Shown here: positions 60,975 to 61,512 of the stretch, in pieces
Position numbering within the stretch: the stretch's first letter is position 1
Layout: every line of letters starts with the position of its first letter
Assembly: GCA_018823175.1 (NCBI GenBank)
Contig: JAHJIY010000073.1
Coordinates: 1-61,512, forward strand
From: Pseudomonadota bacterium
Lineage (GTDB): Bacteria > Desulfobacterota > Desulfobulbia > Desulfobulbales > JAHJIY01
Direction of reading: 5' to 3'
Length of the DNA: 61,512 nt
The notes under the pieces: model-generated
Told to the model about the DNA's origin: nothing
Database searches by the model: none
What the model saw: the letters and a program-made list of their open reading frames with translations, nothing else
Translations under genes and position numbers: made by a program

Positions 60975-61512
60975 AATTAAGTATTCCTAAACCTTAATAG
61001 GGGAAATCCAAGCAAATTAACATATTTCCAAAACAGATTGCCTGTCAGGAATGGAGATTACCGGGATGATGAAAAAATTGCATTAAAGTTGTGATCAGTG
61101 GAGAAAGTTTACGAATGGGAATGATCAGGGCTCGGGGCTCGGGCTCGGGGTAGGCTTGACAAATGGGCATATCGGCTGGAAGAACGCAATTTGTCAAGCC
61201 TCTGACCCTCGATCCTAAATGTCTTGCTTCATTGTTATCTGCTGATTCTCACATCACATTCCACCAGCCGGGTTTCGCCGTCTCCTTCAGAACTCATGAT
61301 CCCTTCATATCCTTCGGATGTGAACCCTTTTCCCCAGGTAAACTCGCCATAGATTTCAAAGACTGAATCATCCGGACGTGGATCGTTGTTTAATTGTTTA
61401 ATCAACCTTGGCTGTCAAGATAAGAAGATGGGATGGATTGATAGCCGGTTGGTCTTGCGAAGAAATGCCGGGTTGGATTTCCAATTGACGTTTGCCCTCC
61501 TCATGGAAGGAG
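60975..61512. other. Upstream region of the modification operon
   Basis: Promoter region of hsdM. No gene supported; a 67-codon plus-strand frame at 61163-61366 overlaps the palindromic repeat and has no motif. The right end of the window adds no feature. Confidence 0.45.
61153..61200. repeat. Dispersed palindromic element, copy 2 (TGACAAATGGG family)
   Basis: A perfect 12-bp inverted repeat: GGCTTGACAAAT (61153-61164) and ATTTGTCAAGCC (61189-61200). The interior matches 45060-45088 at 27 of 29 positions. It is preceded by a run of CTCGGG repeats (about 61131-61150). Confidence 0.75.

Noticed and set aside
58425..60980. A very long plus-strand open frame opposite hsdM (about 850 codons)
   Set aside because: It is an antisense shadow of a GC-rich methylase gene; no motif or ribosome site, whereas the minus frame carries methylase motifs.
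61163..61366. 67-codon frame near the right end
   Set aside because: Begins inside a palindromic repeat, has no ribosome site and no motif.

Overview
The window looks like a stretch of a Gram-negative, probably anaerobic deltaproteobacterium-like chromosome (Desulfobacterota). This is an inference from exported repeat-rich fibre-like proteins, a DUF2202 protein, a small Cys-rich protein and the general style of the genes. No rRNA or marker gene settles the taxonomy. Most of the window is accessory DNA: two integrase modules, several defence gene sets, four toxin-antitoxin-type loci, a candidate RiPP locus and a dense patch of short dispersed repeats.

Region by region: (1) 1-9.2 kb is the quieter part. 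It holds two paralogous exported fibre-like proteins on the minus strand (the first cut by the window edge), a secreted DUF2202 protein, an MntA antitoxin next to a frameshifted HEPN toxin, an exported two-gene operon and a 66-residue Cys-rich protein. (2) 9.2-15.5 kb is AT-richer cargo: an HD-domain protein, a HIT-family protein, an S-adenosylhomocysteinase-like Rossmann protein, a single-gene fusion of a class III nucleotide cyclase with a PycTM-type membrane effector (a self-contained Pycsar candidate), and an FRG-domain protein. (3) 15.5-20 kb is a mobile-element core (tyrosine recombinase, HTH/zinc protein, primase-helicase, AlpA). (4) 20.6-24.3 kb holds a radical SAM/SPASM enzyme, a newly found 39-residue downstream peptide and a TPR/metallo-beta-lactamase protein. 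(5) 24.7-43.3 kb is a defence island: an unknown gene pair, a DUF262/AlbA_2 protein, a DUF499-DUF3780-DUF1156-PLD/helicase cassette, and a PD-(D/E)XK nuclease plus Ski2-like helicase pair resembling Hachiman. (6) 43.4-44.9 kb has a P4-type integrase beside tRNA-Met(CAT), the natural right edge of the island. (7) 45-51.3 kb is repeat-rich, with Fic, ParDE, MazEF, a DUF4143 ATPase and an IS66 remnant. (8) 51.3-61 kb is one seven-gene minus-strand operon: a nuclease-methyltransferase fusion, HsdS, a DUF1016 nuclease, a 61-residue protein, a winged-helix protein, a DndD-like SMC ATPase and a DndE-HerA fusion.

The strongest candidate for an undescribed or poorly described system is the last operon. 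It combines a type I-like methylation/specificity pair, whose methyltransferase carries its own N-terminal PD-(D/E)XK domain, with DndD/DndE-HerA machinery. No sulfur-transfer genes and no HsdR are visible. The single-chain cyclase-effector protein and the radical SAM/peptide locus come next.

A 12-bp-phased pair of ACCCC motifs recurs at 9.3, 15.5 and 44.7 kb, each time near an integrase or a presumed island edge. A degenerate copy of the tRNA-Met 3' end lies at 9.24 kb. Together they suggest a composite island running from about 9.2 to 44.8 kb with a second integrative element nested inside it. All function calls come from reading motifs by eye; no database search was run.
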